Assembly (NCBI GenBank): GCA_964510225.1
Contig: CAZEAN010000096.1
Location: 1 to 21,632, forward strand
Direction of reading: 5' to 3'
DNA length: 21,632 nucleotides
From: CAZEAN01 sp964510225
Lineage (GTDB): Bacteria; Planctomycetota; Planctomycetia; Isosphaerales; Isosphaeraceae
Position numbers and translations under genes: made by a program. Shown here in pieces: positions 14,538 through 21,632 of the stretch. Positions within the stretch are counted from its first letter, which is position 1. The number at the start of each line of letters is the position of its first letter. The notes beneath the pieces are model-generated. The model saw only the letters and a list, made by a program, of their open reading frames with translations. It was not told the DNA's origin and did no database searches.

Positions 14538-17500
14538 TCAAGTCGATTGGGGAGCTTTTCGGGAAGCCCCTAGGTTTCTCCGCCCCTTCTTCGATCGCCC
14601 CTTCCTCCATTGCTGGGCCGTCACGGCTGCGGCGAGCGCTCCCAAGCCTAAACCATGACCGAGCTGGAACGAATTGCGACTTTCAGTCTCTTGATCGTCT
14701 TCGTCAGGTTGTGTTGTCGTGATGTCAACGAGTCCTTGATCATAAGAGTCAAGAAGATAGTCGATCGCCTCAACCTGCAATGTCGTTGCAACCTCCGTCG
14801 AGGGCGAATCAGGCTGATCGACGGAAACTCTTTCCATCAGATCCGCCGTACTCGTTTCTCCAGCGAACTCCTCCGCTTCGGAAATCTGAGATTCTTCAGG
14901 ATCTTTAGTGACGTCTGTCGAGGGTTCTGAGGGGCCTGTTTCTTCCGGTAGCTCAGGAGAGTCTCCGAGGCCCCTTGAGGGAGTCTCTTGAGGCGATCCT
15001 AAGGACTGTCCCGAACCAACTGGAACAACGAGTCCTAGAAGTTCAGCCCCTTCAGCCGTCGATGCCGTCACTCCGATTGTATTGCCCGATCCTGGATTGA
15101 CAGCAGCGACACGGAACGATGCGATTGCTGGGAATCCAATCGACTCTGTCCTCGGAGCGAGGGTTGGGGTACTCGGCTCATCCGAGGAGACGACCTGCCC
15201 AAGAGAATCCGTCAACGATTCACTGGCATTGGATTCTTGGGCAGGAAAAATGGCCGCCACCCCGAAGGTTCCAGCCGAATTTTCGTTGGCCAAATCCTCC
15301 GATCCCGATCCAGACGCGGAGTCCACTGTGCTGGTGGTAATAGGGGCGATGAGTCGGAGATCCAAGGCAGGCCCTTGACCAAGTCCGCCCCGAACGAGTG
15401 ACTCAAAGGCAACCTGGATGAGACGGAAGCCGAAAGTAGCCGACGTTGGCTCTTGGAGTTGGCTACCGTCGATCCGGACTTCGTAGATCCCAGGCTGGAG
15501 CTGAACGGTTGCCCCATTGAGAGATCGTGGATCTGTTCCAAGGTCCAGCACCCCATCCGGGCCGATCACCTCAATCCCTAGGTCACCTTCGAAGTCGCCG
15601 AGGGAGAGCTTGTAGCTGGCCTCGAAGGTGACAACGAACCGGACAAACTTGGTCTCGCCTGGCTCGATGTCGAGCGTCTGCTCGATTCCATAGAGCGATT
15701 CTTCCGGAAGAACAGCACCGATATCCTCTGGGGATCGGACGGTCGCTACTTGCTCAATGCTGAATTGGGCTAGAAGTCCGTCCTCAAGGTCGGCAGCAAT
15801 CGGGGCACGACCGGTGAGATCAAGAAGGGTTCCCTCGGGTCCGAGCCGGACATCGAAGGAGCCTACTGGCGGTTCTCCGACGAAGAGGAAGGAGAGCTTC
15901 GCTTCGGATTCATCAAATGAGAGTGCTGTCACCGGCCATTCTTGACCAGAATCATCGACGACAACCAGGTCTTCCGGAAGCGGGTCCGTGCCAGCCGGAA
16001 GCCCGAGACGCTCGACGTTCACTGGTCCGGAAAACTGAATCGTGAATCCGGTGGGGGTTGTGCTTCGGAGATCCCCGTAGTCGAGCTTAAAGTCGATGAC
16101 TTCTGTCGGTGGTACATCGGCATCGGCGACCAAGTGGAGCTGAAACTCGCCATTCTCCTGGTCACCAAACGCTGAGCCGACAAAACCATCGACCGGGCTG
16201 TATCCGTTGGTGCTCGGATCATTCGAGCTTCCAGCGATCCCGAGATAGTAAACGCCGCCCTGCAAGCCTCCGTAGTAGAAAGGATCGCTCGGCGCATCGG
16301 ACCGGCCAAGGTCTGCCGAGCCGATTAAGTTGCCGCTGCTGTCAAAGAGATCCAGCCTCGTGTCAATCGGAGAACCAATCCGTTCAGCATGAATCTCAGA
16401 CCCGAGCCGCCAGAAGTGTCCTTCAGCAAGCTCAAAGCGGTACAGTCGCACATCTGTCGAATCTTCTCCGAGTCTCAATTCACCCGAAACTTGGATGAGG
16501 TCTCCGCTCTCAAGGATCCCTAGGTTTTCCGCATCATCAAGTGTTGCTCCCACAAAAAGATGATCCGGTTCGGTGGGCTCAGGTTCATCCCGATCATCGG
16601 GAGGTGGAGGATCAACTGCGGGACCAGTGTCGGGGCGATCAGGAGTCTCCTCATCAACCTCTGCTTCCTCTGCTTCGATCATAAACTCCGAGAGTATTTG
16701 ATCGTTACCGTCGCCGAGGATCTCCGTCCCGTCTTCGAAGACGATTCGGGCATTGCCGTCGAGTCTGAGCTGGTAGGCACCAGGTTCTAATGGCTCACGG
16801 ACAGCCAGGAGGATCTCAGCACCGTCCTCACTCAGGCGGAAGGAGGGTGGATTCGCCGGACTGAAGATGACCGAGACTTCCCCGTTGGCTCCGATCCGGT
16901 TGAGGTGAAACTCGCTTGAAATCAGCATAGCTGGATCAATTGGACGATCGAATGTCACTCGGAACGTCTGTCGTTGGTCGACTGTCAATGTCGCGCCATC
17001 TGCTGGGGACACAGTGACAAGTTCTGGATCCGCAACTGGGAAGAGGTCAGGAACAGTCGGGTCTTCTGGAGGTTCAAGGTCTCCGGGATCAATCGGTCCA
17101 GGGGGTTGAGACGGACCGTCGGACGGATCTGGGACTGGAAACGGAGATGGTTCGGGAGGAATTGGAACCTCATCAACGGGCCCTGGTCCCGGTTCCGGTG
17201 TGGGAAACGGGATTGGATCGGAAGGAGTAGGTACCTCAAGGTCCGGGTCCGGAACTGGGAATTCAGGTGGTTCTGGGGAATCTGGTGGCTCGATGTCCGG
17301 ATCTACGTTTGGAGGTTCAAAATCACCGGGATCAATTGGATCGGGAGGTTCCGGGACTTCGTCGACTGGTCCTGGCTCGGGGAACGGGAATGGATCAGGA
17401 GGGGTTGGAACCTCAGCGCCGGGATCAGGAACCGGGAAGCCTGGATCGCTTGGCTCGACGGGATCCGGAGGCACTGGAGTTTCGTCGGCTGGATCAGGAA

Positions 17501-18239
17501 CTGGAAACGGGGTTGGGTCCGGTGGTGTCGGCACCTCAACATCAGGGTCTGGAATCGGGAACGGCGGTATGGTCGGCTCGTCTGGATCCTCAATTTCGGG
17601 GTCGGGGTCCAAGGGATCAAGCTCACCAGGATCGAGAGGATCCGGTGGCGGAGGCAGTTCGTCGACTGGGTCTGGGACTGGAAACGGAGTTTGGTCCGGT
17701 GGTGTCGGGACTTCTAAGTCGGGATCAGGGACTGGGGGATCAAGCTCACCAGGATCGACTGGGGCTGGCGGCGCTGGAAACTCATCGAGCGGGTCCGGAT
17801 CTGGGAATGGCGGTCCGAGTTCTGGGGAATCAGCGGGATCAGGTATAAGCCCCGGATCCTCGGAGACCGGAGGGAGCGGTATAGGAAGATCCTCCGGCGG
17901 ATTGGGTATTGTGTCGTCGATCGGAGGAGTCAAACCAGGACCCTCGGGATCGATCGGTGGAGTGGTCGAATCAAACGAGTCCGGCGGAGTCGGGTTGAAG
18001 ACTGGTCCGCCCTGATTCGGATCAGTCTCAGCTCCTGGAAACAGCGTGACTTCCTCCATCCCATTCGATGATCCCGGAAGTTCGGTGACCCCGCCGACGT
18101 CAGTGATAAGAACAGGGAGTTCTTCAATGGCGGGCACGTCGAGGGTTGATGGACTCGACAAGACGATTCTTGGCTCAAGCGGATCGATTTTGGGTCGATC
18201 GCGTTGACGAACTCGCTGGTAAGGTTGTATCAGTTTCAT
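14538..18239 (-). CDS. Large secreted LEPR-XLL protein with Pro/Asp-rich repeats and PPC/Ig-like domains
   Basis: The 1233-residue protein starts at ATG 18239 (AGG 8 nt upstream; the in-frame GTG at 18248 overlaps that site). The basic N-terminus carries DPLEPRIVLSS at 19-29, the LEPR-XLL motif of exported planctomycete proteins. Residues about 75-400 are an imperfect repeat of about 40 residues built from FPVPDP, VPTPPDP and DPGDLEPP blocks. A Big_5-type Ig-like domain follows (about 405-505, starting VSPADGATL), then a PPC-like domain (about 560-704: RLYRFELAEG, LDLFDSSGNLIGS, YYLGIAG), a second Ig-like stretch (about 706-820), and another PPC-like sandwich (about 833-950). The Ser/Glu/Pro-rich C-terminus ends in a short hydrophobic run (GLGLGALAAAVTA) and a Lys/Arg tail, reminiscent of a sorting signal. 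Function is unknown, probably surface or extracellular. A metalloprotease gene lies directly upstream. Confidence 0.88.
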   Translation of the reverse strand: MKLIQPYQRVRQRDRPKIDPLEPRIVLSSPSTLDVPAIEELPVLITDVGGVTELPGSSNGMEEVTLFPGAETDPNQGGPVFNPTPPDSFDSTTPPIDPEGPGLTPPIDDTIPNPPEDLPIPLPPVSEDPGLIPDPADSPELGPPFPDPDPLDEFPAPPAPVDPGELDPPVPDPDLEVPTPPDQTPFPVPDPVDELPPPPDPLDPGELDPLDPDPEIEDPDEPTIPPFPIPDPDVEVPTPPDPTPFPVPDPADETPVPPDPVEPSDPGFPVPDPGAEVPTPPDPFPFPEPGPVDEVPEPPDPIDPGDFEPPNVDPDIEPPDSPEPPEFPVPDPDLEVPTPSDPIPFPTPEPGPGPVDEVPIPPEPSPFPVPDPSDGPSQPPGPIDPGDLEPPEDPTVPDLFPVADPELVTVSPADGATLTVDQRQTFRVTFDRPIDPAMLISSEFHLNRIGANGEVSVIFSPANPPSFRLSEDGAEILLAVREPLEPGAYQLRLDGNARIVFEDGTEILGDGNDQILSEFMIEAEEAEVDEETPDRPDTGPAVDPPPPDDRDEPEPTEPDHLFVGATLDDAENLGILESGDLIQVSGELRLGEDSTDVRLYRFELAEGHFWRLGSEIHAERIGSPIDTRLDLFDSSGNLIGSADLGRSDAPSDPFYYGGLQGGVYYLGIAGSSNDPSTNGYSPVDGFVGSAFGDQENGEFQLHLVADADVPPTEVIDFKLDYGDLRSTTPTGFTIQFSGPVNVERLGLPAGTDPLPEDLVVVDDSGQEWPVTALSFDESEAKLSFLFVGEPPVGSFDVRLGPEGTLLDLTGRAPIAADLEDGLLAQFSIEQVATVRSPEDIGAVLPEESLYGIEQTLDIEPGETKFVRFVVTFEASYKLSLGDFEGDLGIEVIGPDGVLDLGTDPRSLNGATVQLQPGIYEVRIDGSQLQEPTSATFGFRLIQVAFESLVRGGLGQGPALDLRLIAPITTSTVDSASGSGSEDLANENSAGTFGVAAIFPAQESNASESLTDSLGQVVSSDEPSTPTLAPRTESIGFPAIASFRVAAVNPGSGNTIGVTASTAEGAELLGLVVPVGSGQSLGSPQETPSRGLGDSPELPEETGPSEPSTDVTKDPEESQISEAEEFAGETSTADLMERVSVDQPDSPSTEVATTLQVEAIDYLLDSYDQGLVDITTTQPDEDDQETESRNSFQLGHGLGLGALAAAVTAQQWRKGRSKKGRRNLGASRKAPQST
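17030..18030 (-). repeat. Coding repeats for the Pro/Asp/Glu-rich region
   Basis: Imperfect units of about 115-130 bp recur, recognisable on the plus strand by GGAACTGGAAACGG, GGATCAGGAACTGG and TCACCAGGATCGA variants. They encode alternating VPTPPDP, FPVPDP and DELPPPPDP blocks. On the opposite strand the same DNA reads as Gly/Ser-rich or Trp/Arg-rich frames; those are artefacts of composition. Confidence 0.8.
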
Positions 18240-18255
18240 TGGAGTCACCTCTCAA

Positions 18256-18280
18256 ATCGCCGACAAGTGCGGTCGGCGAT
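18256..18280. promoter_or_regulatory. Perfect 9-bp dyad just upstream of the LEPR-XLL start
   Basis: ATCGCCGAC (18256-18264) pairs with GTCGGCGAT (18272-18280), with a 7-nt loop, 16 nt before the start codon and close to the ribosome-binding site on the minus strand. It may be a leader hairpin affecting translation or an operator. The remaining 18240-18381 gap holds only the metalloprotease hairpin. Confidence 0.45.
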
Positions 18281-18331
18281 CGACGTACTGACCGTCGGAC
18301 CCAAATTACTTAGAAGCGTAGGTTACGAATT

Positions 18332-18368
18332 GGACTTTGGGCCACCGATCCACCTCAGCCCAAAGTCC
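18332..18368 (-). terminator. Perfect 11-bp hairpin after the metalloprotease gene
   Basis: GGACTTTGGGC (18332-18342) is exactly complementary to GCCCAAAGTCC (18358-18368), with a 15-nt loop, 13 nt past the metalloprotease stop. No U-tract follows on the minus strand. It probably separates the transcripts of the two exported-protein genes or limits read-through. Confidence 0.6.
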
Positions 18369-18381
18369 GATCATGAGCTAT

Positions 18382-19899
18382 TTAAGTCAGCAGGTTCGCT
18401 TCAGTTGGCAGTGTCACGCTGAGAAAGTCCCGTGGACCGGGATGATCACCCTCATCGGTCGAGCGGACCTCAATAAAGCGTTGGAACCACTGCTCCATTC
18501 CAGCGAAGACTAACATCCTAATATCAACGCTTTCTCCGATCCCTCGATAGAAGGTTCGGAATGCACTGAACGTAGGCTGCGTAAACTCAAGCTCGCCGTA
18601 AGAGGCGCTGGTATCGACAACATCAACCCAGTCAACGCCTTGTAACTCTGAAGGATCAAACTGACCTGGGTCGGCAGCGACGAGTTCGAAGAATCCTTCG
18701 GTTCCGACATTCAATTCACCGGCGATTTCGGAAAGCAATCCTAGGTTGCTTGTACCACCACCCTGGTCAGGTTGCTCGGCGACGGTGGTATTTGGTGGCG
18801 AGACGATCGAAGCCGGTGCTCCTGCACCAGAGAAGTCCGCTTGCAACGCATAGGATCCAATCCCATTGACACCACTACTGGAGCCGTTCCACCCCATCGC
18901 CTTGATGTAAACTCCGGTCCCAGGCCCGACCCCGCTAAACGTCAGCGAGATCGTTCCGCCGAAAGCTTGGCTTGGGTTTGGAACATAGGTCCAGCCGGCA
19001 AGTTGCAAGGCGCTGTTGTACACCTGGAATCGAGGGCTTAACGAGCTGAGTTCCGACGACTGCATCGTAATCGTCATTGTTCCGCTCGCGGTGCTCGGTG
19101 CTTGGACATAGAACCAGTCAGAGTCGGCGTTGGATGTGATATCAAGGTCAGCAAGAGTCACCTTGTCATTGCTCATCAAACTGCTGACGTTGATCGCCGA
19201 CCAGACGGTATCGTTGGACTGGTATTGATCCAGCCAATCCTCAGGTCGAGTACCATAGATCGAACGGATCCCAGCAATATCATCTGAGGTCAGCGTTTGC
19301 TTGATCCCGTTGTAAGTGCCGTACATCACGGCTGAGGACTGGGTGCTGTGATCCAGTCCTAGCGAGTGGCCAAATTCATGGATTCCGACGGTCTGAAGGT
19401 CGTAAGTTGCATTGACGTTCCAGCTGACATTAGAATTAAGAACGATATCACCGGCACGAGTACCCCCGTTAAATGGTGGCGGGAGGTATGCATAGCCGAG
19501 AGTCCCTGCAGCCGCTGGGATGGAGGTAAACCGGACATCACCGAATCGCGAGTCATTCTGCTGGTTCCCTGAAATCCCAATGGCATGACCGGAATCGCTG
19601 ACCTCAACGACATTGATGTCGGCAACTGACTGCCAAAGCGCTGCTGCTTGACGAAGTTCATCTTTCCAGACTGACTCCGAGATCCCTTGGCTCTGCAATT
19701 CGCTAAACAGCGCGCTTGAGACTCCGCCAACGTCGGTATTGTCAGGAGCGAAGCTGTACGTAATCCGTTCTCCAAATGCCCATTCGCCGCCGAAAGTCGA
19801 GTATAAAAGCATCCGTTCCTCAAGCCCTTCCACCTCCGGACGTCTTACAGACGAAATGCGTCCACGGCCAGGCTTGGTATTTCTTGTACGTTTGAACAT
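18382..19899 (-). CDS. Secreted matrixin-like zinc metalloprotease with LEER-MLL motif
   Basis: The 505-residue protein starts at ATG 19899, with GGAGG 5 nt upstream; an in-frame ATG at 19917 precedes that site. Residues 26-32 read LEERMLL after a basic stretch, a variant of the LEPR-XLL export motif. The catalytic region (about 35-210) contains GDIVLNSNVSWN, then HEFGHSLGLDHS with zinc ligands H174, H178 and H184 and catalytic E175. A Met-turn AVMYGTY follows and then LTSDDIAGIRSIYG, all as in M10 matrixins. Residues about 240-340 resemble a PPC-type beta-sandwich (DSDWFYVQAPSTASGTMTITMQ, FQVYNSALQLAG), and the C-terminal 130 residues are unassigned. It is likely an extracellular protease. 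No pro-domain cysteine switch is visible. The LEPR-XLL protein gene follows on the same strand after 142 nt. Confidence 0.9.
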   Translation of the reverse strand: MFKRTRNTKPGRGRISSVRRPEVEGLEERMLLYSTFGGEWAFGERITYSFAPDNTDVGGVSSALFSELQSQGISESVWKDELRQAAALWQSVADINVVEVSDSGHAIGISGNQQNDSRFGDVRFTSIPAAAGTLGYAYLPPPFNGGTRAGDIVLNSNVSWNVNATYDLQTVGIHEFGHSLGLDHSTQSSAVMYGTYNGIKQTLTSDDIAGIRSIYGTRPEDWLDQYQSNDTVWSAINVSSLMSNDKVTLADLDITSNADSDWFYVQAPSTASGTMTITMQSSELSSLSPRFQVYNSALQLAGWTYVPNPSQAFGGTISLTFSGVGPGTGVYIKAMGWNGSSSGVNGIGSYALQADFSGAGAPASIVSPPNTTVAEQPDQGGGTSNLGLLSEIAGELNVGTEGFFELVAADPGQFDPSELQGVDWVDVVDTSASYGELEFTQPTFSAFRTFYRGIGESVDIRMLVFAGMEQWFQRFIEVRSTDEGDHPGPRDFLSVTLPTEANLLT

Positions 19900-20372
19900 C
19901 GGTTCCTCCGGTGCCATTCGGCGATGCGAGGCACGGCTTCTCTAGGCATCGAGCCTCTAGGGGAAAGCAAACCACAACAGTTGAACGAATTCCCTCTATC
20001 GTCAGACTATTTCAGTTCTTCCCACATGTCCGAGCATGTTGTCATCAATCAACACCTTGATGTTGATAGCGAGTGAATTTCCAGGAATGACTTAACATCA
20101 AGCACAAGCGATCGAATTGGGACCTATAATCGGGTGAGTTGGCAACACAACAATCACTGCAGACTTGCAATAATCGTTGATGATTGGAATACTTTAAGAG
20201 ATCCCAAACTTGCCTCTATGTTCGAGTCGTGCGTCCCTGATTCGTCTTTATTGATCCAGAGCGAATTCAGGTCAGAATAGTCGCTCACGGATGCGGAGAG
20301 TTCAAGCACTGAACATCCTTTTGACCTGTAGCATCGTACGTACTCGTTCCCGGTTAATTGAGGTCTCTAACC
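19900..20372. other. Divergent regulatory gap with repeated half-sites
   Basis: This 473-nt gap separates the metalloprotease and MerR-type genes and holds no convincing ORF. It contains the dyad ACATG-N6-CATGT at 20024-20039, the dyad ATCAACA-N6-TGTTGAT at 20048-20067, and AACATCAAG at 20094-20102, the exact inverse of CTTGATGTT at 20056-20064. A TATAAT lies at 20125-20130 on the plus strand without a good -35. Confidence 0.5.
20048..20067. promoter_or_regulatory. Operator-like 7-6-7 dyad
   Basis: ATCAACA and TGTTGAT flank 6 nt, giving a perfect 20-bp dyad upstream of both divergent genes. Its right half is repeated inverted 30-40 nt away (20094-20102). Size and symmetry suit a dimeric or tetrameric helix-turn-helix regulator; the neighbouring MerR-type protein is a natural candidate. 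Confidence 0.45.
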
Positions 20373-21290
20373 GTGAACTTTTCTCAACGCATCGCACCCT
20401 ATCCTATCGCAGCGGTCTCGAAACTCACCGGGATCAATTGTCACACGCTTCGGGTCTGGGAACGGCGCTACGGTTTCCCGAATCCGGTCCGGACCGATTC
20501 CGGCCATAGGCGCTATCTCGCAGACCAAGTTTGCCGACTCCAAGAAGTCGCCCAGCGGATCCGTAATGGTGAGTCGCTAGGGAAAGTAATCGTCGAGGTC
20601 CGCGACTCGCCATGTCGATCGGCAACATCAAGAACTTCGGTGGTGACCACCCGCCTTGAAGTCGCTGAACGCGTGATTCGGGCACTCCGTCAGGCCGATT
20701 TTCGCGAGGCCGAGCTGGTCTTCCAAGAGGCGCTAGACTGTGGGACCCCGGAGTCCGTAGCTGCCTCGATTCTCGTCCCTGCGTTAACCGAAACGGGTGA
20801 ACTCTGGTTCCGTGGCGATTCCAATCTCTGCGAAACCCGGTCTCTCTCGGTGTTCTTGCTCAGGAAACTCGGAACACTTCTCGACCTCGTCCAAAGTTCG
20901 AACCAAGATCCTCGAGGGAACGTCCTCACGTTGGCGGTTCAAGGCGATGCCCACGAGGGCGGAGTAGCGCTCTTGAGTCTTGCCTTGGAACTACGGGGCT
21001 GGCGCGCCATTAACCTGGGAGCGGATGTTCCGGTTGAGGCAATCCAGTGTGCGATCGATCTCTGGCAACCGATTGCCGTCGGAGTCTCACTCTCCCTTTC
21101 TCGGAATATCACCAAACGATTCCAGGAACTCGGAGAAGTCCGGGGCGCTCCCGTGATTGTTGGTGGCCGGAGCGTCATTAACTACCAGTCGATGGGACGA
21201 AAATACGGTCTTCAGATCGTCCCGGGCGATGTACTGGAAGTGATCGGTCCTGTCATGGAATCGCTTCTAAAGAAGCAGCGCTCAAACTAA
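20373..21290 (+). CDS. MerR-type regulator with cobalamin (B12)-binding domain
   Basis: The 305-residue protein starts at GTG 20373, with GAGG 9 nt upstream; an in-frame TTG at 20358 lies before it. The MerR helix-turn-helix is at about 10-75 (YPIAAVSKLTGINCHTLRVWERRYGF, then RRYLADQV). A helical B12-cap domain covers about 95-175, and a Rossmann-type B12-binding domain starts near 182, with GDAHEGG giving the DxHxxG motif (D192, H194, G197) and later VGVSLSLS and VIVGGRS. This is the CarA/CarH/LitR architecture, in which adenosylcobalamin senses light and controls carotenoid or photoprotection genes. The cap has the conserved Trp (W145) and WxxG, but the CarH Wx9EH pair reads Thr-Arg (155-156). 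Photosensing is therefore uncertain. A strong hairpin begins immediately after the stop. Confidence 0.9.
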   Translation: MNFSQRIAPYPIAAVSKLTGINCHTLRVWERRYGFPNPVRTDSGHRRYLADQVCRLQEVAQRIRNGESLGKVIVEVRDSPCRSATSRTSVVTTRLEVAERVIRALRQADFREAELVFQEALDCGTPESVAASILVPALTETGELWFRGDSNLCETRSLSVFLLRKLGTLLDLVQSSNQDPRGNVLTLAVQGDAHEGGVALLSLALELRGWRAINLGADVPVEAIQCAIDLWQPIAVGVSLSLSRNITKRFQELGEVRGAPVIVGGRSVINYQSMGRKYGLQIVPGDVLEVIGPVMESLLKKQRSN

Positions 21291-21338
21291 GAAATCCCCC
21301 GAAACTGTGCCGTCGGGCGAACAGTCTCGGGGGATTTC
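21291..21338 (+). terminator. Very strong 18-bp hairpin after the MerR-type gene
   Basis: The arms 21291-21308 and 21321-21338 pair at 17 of 18 positions (GAAATCCCCCG... with ...CGGGGGATTTC) around a 12-nt loop, starting right at the stop codon. The stem ends in A/T-rich bases, so the 3' side gives AUUUC rather than a true U-run. It could stop transcription from either side. Confidence 0.75.
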
Positions 21339-21370
21339 AGATTCTTAGGGCAACCCAAGCAAAACTCAGA

Positions 21371-21409
21371 AGAGTTCTGGGTGGATTACGAAGCACCCAA
21401 CCAGACTCT
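21371..21409 (-). terminator. Hairpin after the right-edge basic protein
   Basis: On the minus strand AGAGTCTGG and CACCCAGAACTCT can fold into a stem of about 12 bp with a bulge and a loop around CTTCGTAATC. It is followed by TCTGAGTTTTGC, a modest T-rich stretch. It lies about 55 nt beyond the stop at 21463. Confidence 0.45.
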
Positions 21410-21462
21410 GATGACTTGAGATCCACTGCACTGAGGTCAATTAATTCACCTAGCTATGCGAA

Positions 21463-21632
21463 TCAATGACCGTGTCCGCCCTTAGTCGGTTGTTGAGGGT
21501 GGCTTAGGACCACCTTCTTGGACGGCGTTTGTGGCATTGACTTCACAGGTACATGCTTCTTAGGCACCTGTGGTGTTGACTTCGCAGGTGCGTGTATTAC
21601 CCGCACGTGCTTCTTCGGCGAGACCGGAGGAA
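21463..21632 (-). CDS. C-terminal part of a Lys/Pro/His-rich basic repeat protein
   Basis: An open frame enters from the right edge and ends at TGA (21465-21463), giving 56 codons. The peptide is very basic and built on a repeated theme: PKKHVRV...APAKSTPQV, PKKHVPVKSMPQTP, SKKVVL, ending TKGGHGH. The repeat is visible in the DNA as CACCTGTGGTGTTGACTTCG and CACAGGTACATGC-type segments about 48-50 bp apart. There is no stop or start in the frame to the edge. It could be the tail of a histone-H1-like or nucleoid-binding protein, or of a cell-surface protein; without the N-terminus no function can be given. Confidence 0.6.
   Translation of the reverse strand, partial: PPVSPKKHVRVIHAPAKSTPQVPKKHVPVKSMPQTPSKKVVLSHPQQPTKGGHGH

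Noticed and set aside
16974..17717. Plus-strand 247-residue Trp/Arg-rich open frame
   Set aside because: Another frame over the same repeat region, with implausible composition for a protein.
17200..18015. Plus-strand 271-residue Gly/Ser-rich open frame
   Set aside because: It is the exact antisense of the Pro/Asp-rich repeat; composition forces Gly/Ser codons and there is no independent start signal.
20103..20372. Cobalamin riboswitch upstream of the B12-binding regulator
   Set aside because: No GCCACTG-type box or matching pairing; only scattered dyads are seen.

Overview
The window looks like a chromosomal segment of a planctomycete (phylum Planctomycetota, possibly an Isosphaera/Gemmata-type lineage; this is inference). 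The pointers are a fused LpxC-FabZ gene in a Gram-negative lipid A cluster, two secreted proteins with the planctomycete N-terminal 'LEPR-XLL' type motif (LEPRIVLS and LEERMLL), and moderately GC-rich coding DNA with long gene spacing. Most of the window is ordinary housekeeping sequence. The accessory parts are the left edge, the right third, and two structured intergenic regions.

Layout. (1) 1-2397, minus: a gene running off the left edge. It encodes a NACHT-type STAND NTPase of at least 799 residues with an N-terminal membrane segment, a P-loop, a sulfatase-modifying-factor-like region, and an Ala/Arg/Asp/Leu low-complexity tail in which the window begins. Directly upstream on the same strand is acpS (2455-2895). 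(2) 3120-7199, plus: pcrA/uvrD-type helicase, pdxJ and dapA. (3) 7200-8301: a near-consensus sigma70 promoter (7255-7283) followed by a strongly foldable stretch (candidate ncRNA or leader, about 7290-7453), an ArsR-family repressor (7563-7976), and then a run of three hairpins. (4) 8302-12304, plus: outer-membrane and lipid A block with a Skp/OmpH chaperone, LpxC-FabZ fusion, a half-length LpxA-like beta-helix protein, and a Gfo/Idh/MocA oxidoreductase. (5) 12358-14369, minus: a SIMPL-domain periplasmic protein and an orphan RbsC-type ABC permease. (6) 14538-19899, minus: a matrixin-like secreted metalloprotease followed by a 1233-residue LEPR-XLL protein with a long Pro/Asp/Glu-rich repeat region. 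(7) 20373-21290, plus: a MerR-type regulator with a B12-binding domain, ending in a very strong hairpin. (8) 21463-21632, minus: the C-terminal end of a Lys/Pro/His-rich basic repeat protein running off the right edge.

How the genes fit together. The Skp, LpxC-FabZ, LpxA-like and Gfo/Idh genes form a cell-envelope cluster. LpxC makes the committed deacetylation step, FabZ supplies acyl chains, and a Gfo/Idh enzyme next to LpxA could make a 3-amino sugar acceptor, as GnnA does (inference). The two LEPR/LEER proteins are probably exported together. The NACHT gene is the best candidate for an immune or signalling system, because bacterial NACHT proteins include anti-phage defence proteins.

Main surprises: the edge-truncated NACHT gene with its repeat tail, the promoter plus folded RNA upstream of the ArsR gene, the LpxA-like protein lacking the catalytic half, the B12-binding MerR protein lacking the CarH Glu-His pair, and several perfect hairpins at gene ends that lack a U-tract.
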